DNA of 25,246 nt from CAZJJK01 sp964546285 (GTDB lineage Bacteria; Spirochaetota; Spirochaetia; Treponematales; Breznakiellaceae), in contig CAZJJK010000040.1 of NCBI GenBank assembly GCA_964546285.1, positions 1-25,246 on the forward strand, given 5' to 3'. How positions within the stretch are numbered: position 1 is the stretch's first letter; each line of letters begins with the position of its first letter. Positions 23,179 through 25,246 of the stretch are shown here, piece after piece. The translations under genes and the position numbers were made by a program. The notes under the pieces were generated by a model. That model worked only from the letters and a program-made list of their open reading frames with translations, was not told the origin of the DNA and ran no database searches.

Positions 23179-24978
23179 TTGTCTAACGGCAAGGAGGCGG
23201 AGACAACGAAGACCGGCATCGATGTGGACAAGAAAACCCATTATCTACAACTAAACTATATCGTTATTTTGGTCGCTTTTGTCGCGGCCGTATTCGCGTA
23301 TATTATTTCAGCCTCCATTATGGATCGAGCGCGTGACCGCCTGCTCCGTTTTGAAAGCGATCTGGCTGAGATGATGGATGATTGGCATTTCCTTCAGAAG
23401 TATTTGTATGGAATAGTTCTAAGCGAACAGGACCCTGAAGCGGCGTTGCGTGAGGGGCGTGGTTTGGTGGAGTCCTACGCGAAGGAGCTGGCGTTGTTTA
23501 AGCAAAATGCCGCCGTTCTGGACTTGGGTAACGGCGATCTGCATGAAAATATCGATTATTTGATAGCCGGTTTGGAATTAAGCGTTCCCCTCATGGAAAA
23601 GCCTTTTCGACACCTTGAGGAATTTATTGTCAGGCGTAAGGCGGCTGGTGAAGGCTTGATTTTTCCCAATTCTATGTTCTTGGTTTTCCGTGAGTTAGAT
23701 TCAGGGGCGATGGAAGCCTTTGACGCCGTATTGCTTTTGTGGATGCGTGAAGCCATACGGGAGATAGGCTACGCTTACGCCGATATTATGGAGCTTAAGC
23801 AGCAGACAATATTAAAAGCGGTAGAGGCGCAGATGGCTGATCTTAGCCAAAAGAATGATAAGCTCTCCGTCTTTCTTCTCGCCTGTATAATTATCGTAAC
23901 CGTTATTTTTGTGTGGCGTCTATTGTTGATAGGGCGCGTCCTTGTTGGATTGGTTAGGGAAAGAACTAGCGAACTAGACGCGGCTCTCCGCGATCTATCG
24001 CTTGCCCAGGATCGATTAGTGCAATCCCAAACCTTAGCCACTGTCGGCAATCTTTCCGCTGGTATCGCTCATGAGCTAAACACTCCAATCGGGGCTATTC
24101 GTTCGTCTGTTTTTTATCTTCGTTCCGAAGTAAAGGAAGTCGGGATACCCTTGCTCGCGAATTTTCTTAGTTTGCCCGATGACCAGGAACCGCTCCTTTT
24201 GCTTAAGGAACTGGTTCGCAACGCTGAGGAATTTGGCGGCGAGGACGATAGAAGAACAGTTAAGCGCTTGCGCTCTCTATGGGAGGCGCGCGGCTTGGAT
24301 CCTGATAACGCCTTTTTTGATTTAGTATCAAGCGGTTCACTCTATCCTTTGGGGGAACGCGTCGCCGATTGGCCGCGCGACCCCACGCGCGACGCCTTGC
24401 TTCGTCTGGTCATTTCTCTTACGCGGAATCTGTCCATAATGTATATGGCGGTGGAAAAGGCGACCTCTGTCGTTATGGCGCTACGCGGACATTTACACGG
24501 TATAGGGGATCAGACCGCTCGGCCAACAAATGTCGTGGTGGACCTGGAACAAGCGCTAACATTGCATCGGAATAGGCTCAAAACCGGAATTGAGGTAATA
24601 CGCGATTTTCCCGAATTGGTTTACGTGAAAAGCCGAGGGAATCAATTATCCCAAGTTTGGGTTAATTTGATATCAAACGCTATACAAGCCATGAGCGAGG
24701 GCGGGCGGTTAGAACTTTCCGTTAGGCAACGTGGGACCTTCTGTTCCGTGTCCATCGCGGACTCCGGTCCGGGGATCCCGGAAAGCGTGAAAAACAAGCT
24801 CTTTACGCCATACACCACAACCAAGCCGGGCGGGCTCGGTTTGGGGTTGAATATTTCAAAAATGATCGTGGAAGCTCACGGCGGCAAAATATCTTACGAG
24901 TCGCGCCCGGGGAATACCGTTTTTACCGTCCTTTTACCAATTGAGACAGTGGGCCATGAGGGTGATGAGGGGGTTTAA
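23179..24978 (+). CDS. Membrane-bound sensor histidine kinase (orphan)
   Basis: This ~599-residue two-component kinase has TM1 at ~26-47, an extracytoplasmic helical sensor of ~180 residues, and TM2 at ~229-250. A coiled coil follows (RTSELDAALRDLSLAQDRLVQSQ), then the H-box SAGIAHELNTPIG with phospho-acceptor His298. The ATPase has an N-box NLISNAIQAM (from Asn496), G1 DSGPGIP (Asp528) and G2 GGLGLGLNISKMIVEAHGG. The distance from H-box to N-box is ~200 residues, far above the usual ~110, owing to a long helical insertion. The start is uncertain: TTG 23179 or GTG 23224, neither with a well-placed ribosome site. No response regulator is in the window. It may sense conditions relevant to the pectate lyase upstream, but no link is proven. 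Confidence 0.88.
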   Translation: MSNGKEAETTKTGIDVDKKTHYLQLNYIVILVAFVAAVFAYIISASIMDRARDRLLRFESDLAEMMDDWHFLQKYLYGIVLSEQDPEAALREGRGLVESYAKELALFKQNAAVLDLGNGDLHENIDYLIAGLELSVPLMEKPFRHLEEFIVRRKAAGEGLIFPNSMFLVFRELDSGAMEAFDAVLLLWMREAIREIGYAYADIMELKQQTILKAVEAQMADLSQKNDKLSVFLLACIIIVTVIFVWRLLLIGRVLVGLVRERTSELDAALRDLSLAQDRLVQSQTLATVGNLSAGIAHELNTPIGAIRSSVFYLRSEVKEVGIPLLANFLSLPDDQEPLLLLKELVRNAEEFGGEDDRRTVKRLRSLWEARGLDPDNAFFDLVSSGSLYPLGERVADWPRDPTRDALLRLVISLTRNLSIMYMAVEKATSVVMALRGHLHGIGDQTARPTNVVVDLEQALTLHRNRLKTGIEVIRDFPELVYVKSRGNQLSQVWVNLISNAIQAMSEGGRLELSVRQRGTFCSVSIADSGPGIPESVKNKLFTPYTTTKPGGLGLGLNISKMIVEAHGGKISYESRPGNTVFTVLLPIETVGHEGDEGV

Positions 24979-25073
24979 GAGCGAAACCGTAATAGCGTGG
25001 CTCTTTTGGGGTAGCAAGCCTTGCCCCTTCAGTGTCTTTCCGTTAGGGAAATTCAATGAGCGCCGCGCAAGGG

Positions 25074-25246
25074 TTATTTTCTCTCGGCAAGTTTTTTAAG
25101 AAAGGCTATTTCTTCTTCTAGAATGGCGATTCTTTCTTCCTGGCTCTGAATCTTTATATCCAATTCCTCAGCCTCAATGGCGCTGAGATAATTTCTCTGG
25201 TTTTCGATTTGGGCTAATTCCTTTGTTTTTAGTATCTCGGCCCGCG
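25074..25246 (-). CDS. C-terminal end of an unidentified coiled-coil protein (partial)
   Basis: The frame is open from the right edge to TAA at 25074-25076 (57 complete codons). The peptide is strongly helical and charged (KTKELAQIENQRNYLSAIEA ... LEEEIAFLKKLAERK), with heptad-like hydrophobic spacing typical of a coiled coil. Such tails end many proteins, including Rpn/PD-(D/E)XK-type nuclease-transposases of spirochaetes, but nothing here identifies the family. It is convergent with the histidine kinase; the 95 bases between their stops show only a weak GGGG/CCCC hairpin. Confidence 0.6.
   Translation of the reverse strand, partial: RAEILKTKELAQIENQRNYLSAIEAEELDIKIQSQEERIAILEEEIAFLKKLAERK

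Noticed and set aside
24979..25073. GGGG/CCCC hairpin after the histidine kinase as terminator
   Set aside because: The inner arms would leave almost no loop, and no T-run follows on either strand.

Overview
The window looks like a chromosomal segment of an anaerobic, host-associated or polysaccharide-degrading spirochaete, most likely Treponema-like. This is inferred from protein character: a cyclic-nucleotide-binding/TPR protein paired with a Crp-type regulator, a divergent UDPGP-type uridylyltransferase, a DctPQM TRAP transporter and a secreted family-9 pectate lyase. The sequence cannot prove the taxon. A run of 100 N (11558-11657) shows that this is a draft or metagenome assembly.

Left edge (1-900): the 3' end of a type I restriction-modification methyltransferase (hsdM) lies beside a tRNA-Cys. 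The last bases of that tRNA are duplicated 70 bp away, an attachment-site-like scar. A ~330-bp element with ~21-bp inverted ends follows. A second element of the same kind lies at 3787-4096. The two bracket a divergent pair: a LysN/MocR-like aminotransferase (minus) and a MocR/PdxR-type GntR-aminotransferase regulator (plus). A 40-bp palindrome-dense control region separates the pair.

Centre-left (4164-8320) holds housekeeping genes: a UDPGP-family nucleotidyltransferase (minus), a YifB/ComM AAA ATPase (plus) and a PHP-domain phosphoesterase (minus). The last two converge and their stop codons abut in one TTATAA. From 8411 a good sigma-70-like promoter drives an operon of an amidohydrolase, a cyclic-nucleotide-binding/TPR protein with a degenerate ligand pocket, and a Crp-like regulator with an intact pocket. 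A tRNA-Thr(CGU) with its own promoter and terminator follows.

The assembly gap lies just after tRNA-Thr and is flanked by fragments of that tRNA. A 40-bp direct repeat of its 3' end follows the gap, and a 15-bp inverted piece precedes it. Either an integrated element is missing from the assembly or the repeats caused a misassembly.

Centre-right (11922-17854): dctM, dctQ and dctP of a TRAP transporter are read on minus as dctP-dctQ-dctM, with an attenuator hairpin after dctP. A MATE efflux protein and a PatB/MalY-type C-S lyase follow on plus, separated by a large AT-rich palindrome.

Right (17898-25246): a translationally coupled HD-phosphohydrolase/HAD-phosphatase pair (minus) is followed by a plus-strand unit of a small secreted protein overlapping a 990-residue PL9 pectate lyase. 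An orphan two-transmembrane histidine kinase comes next, and the 3' end of a coiled-coil-ended gene (minus) enters from the right edge. The secreted lyase suggests pectin breakdown. The TRAP system could import an acidic product, but nothing in the sequence fixes its substrate.
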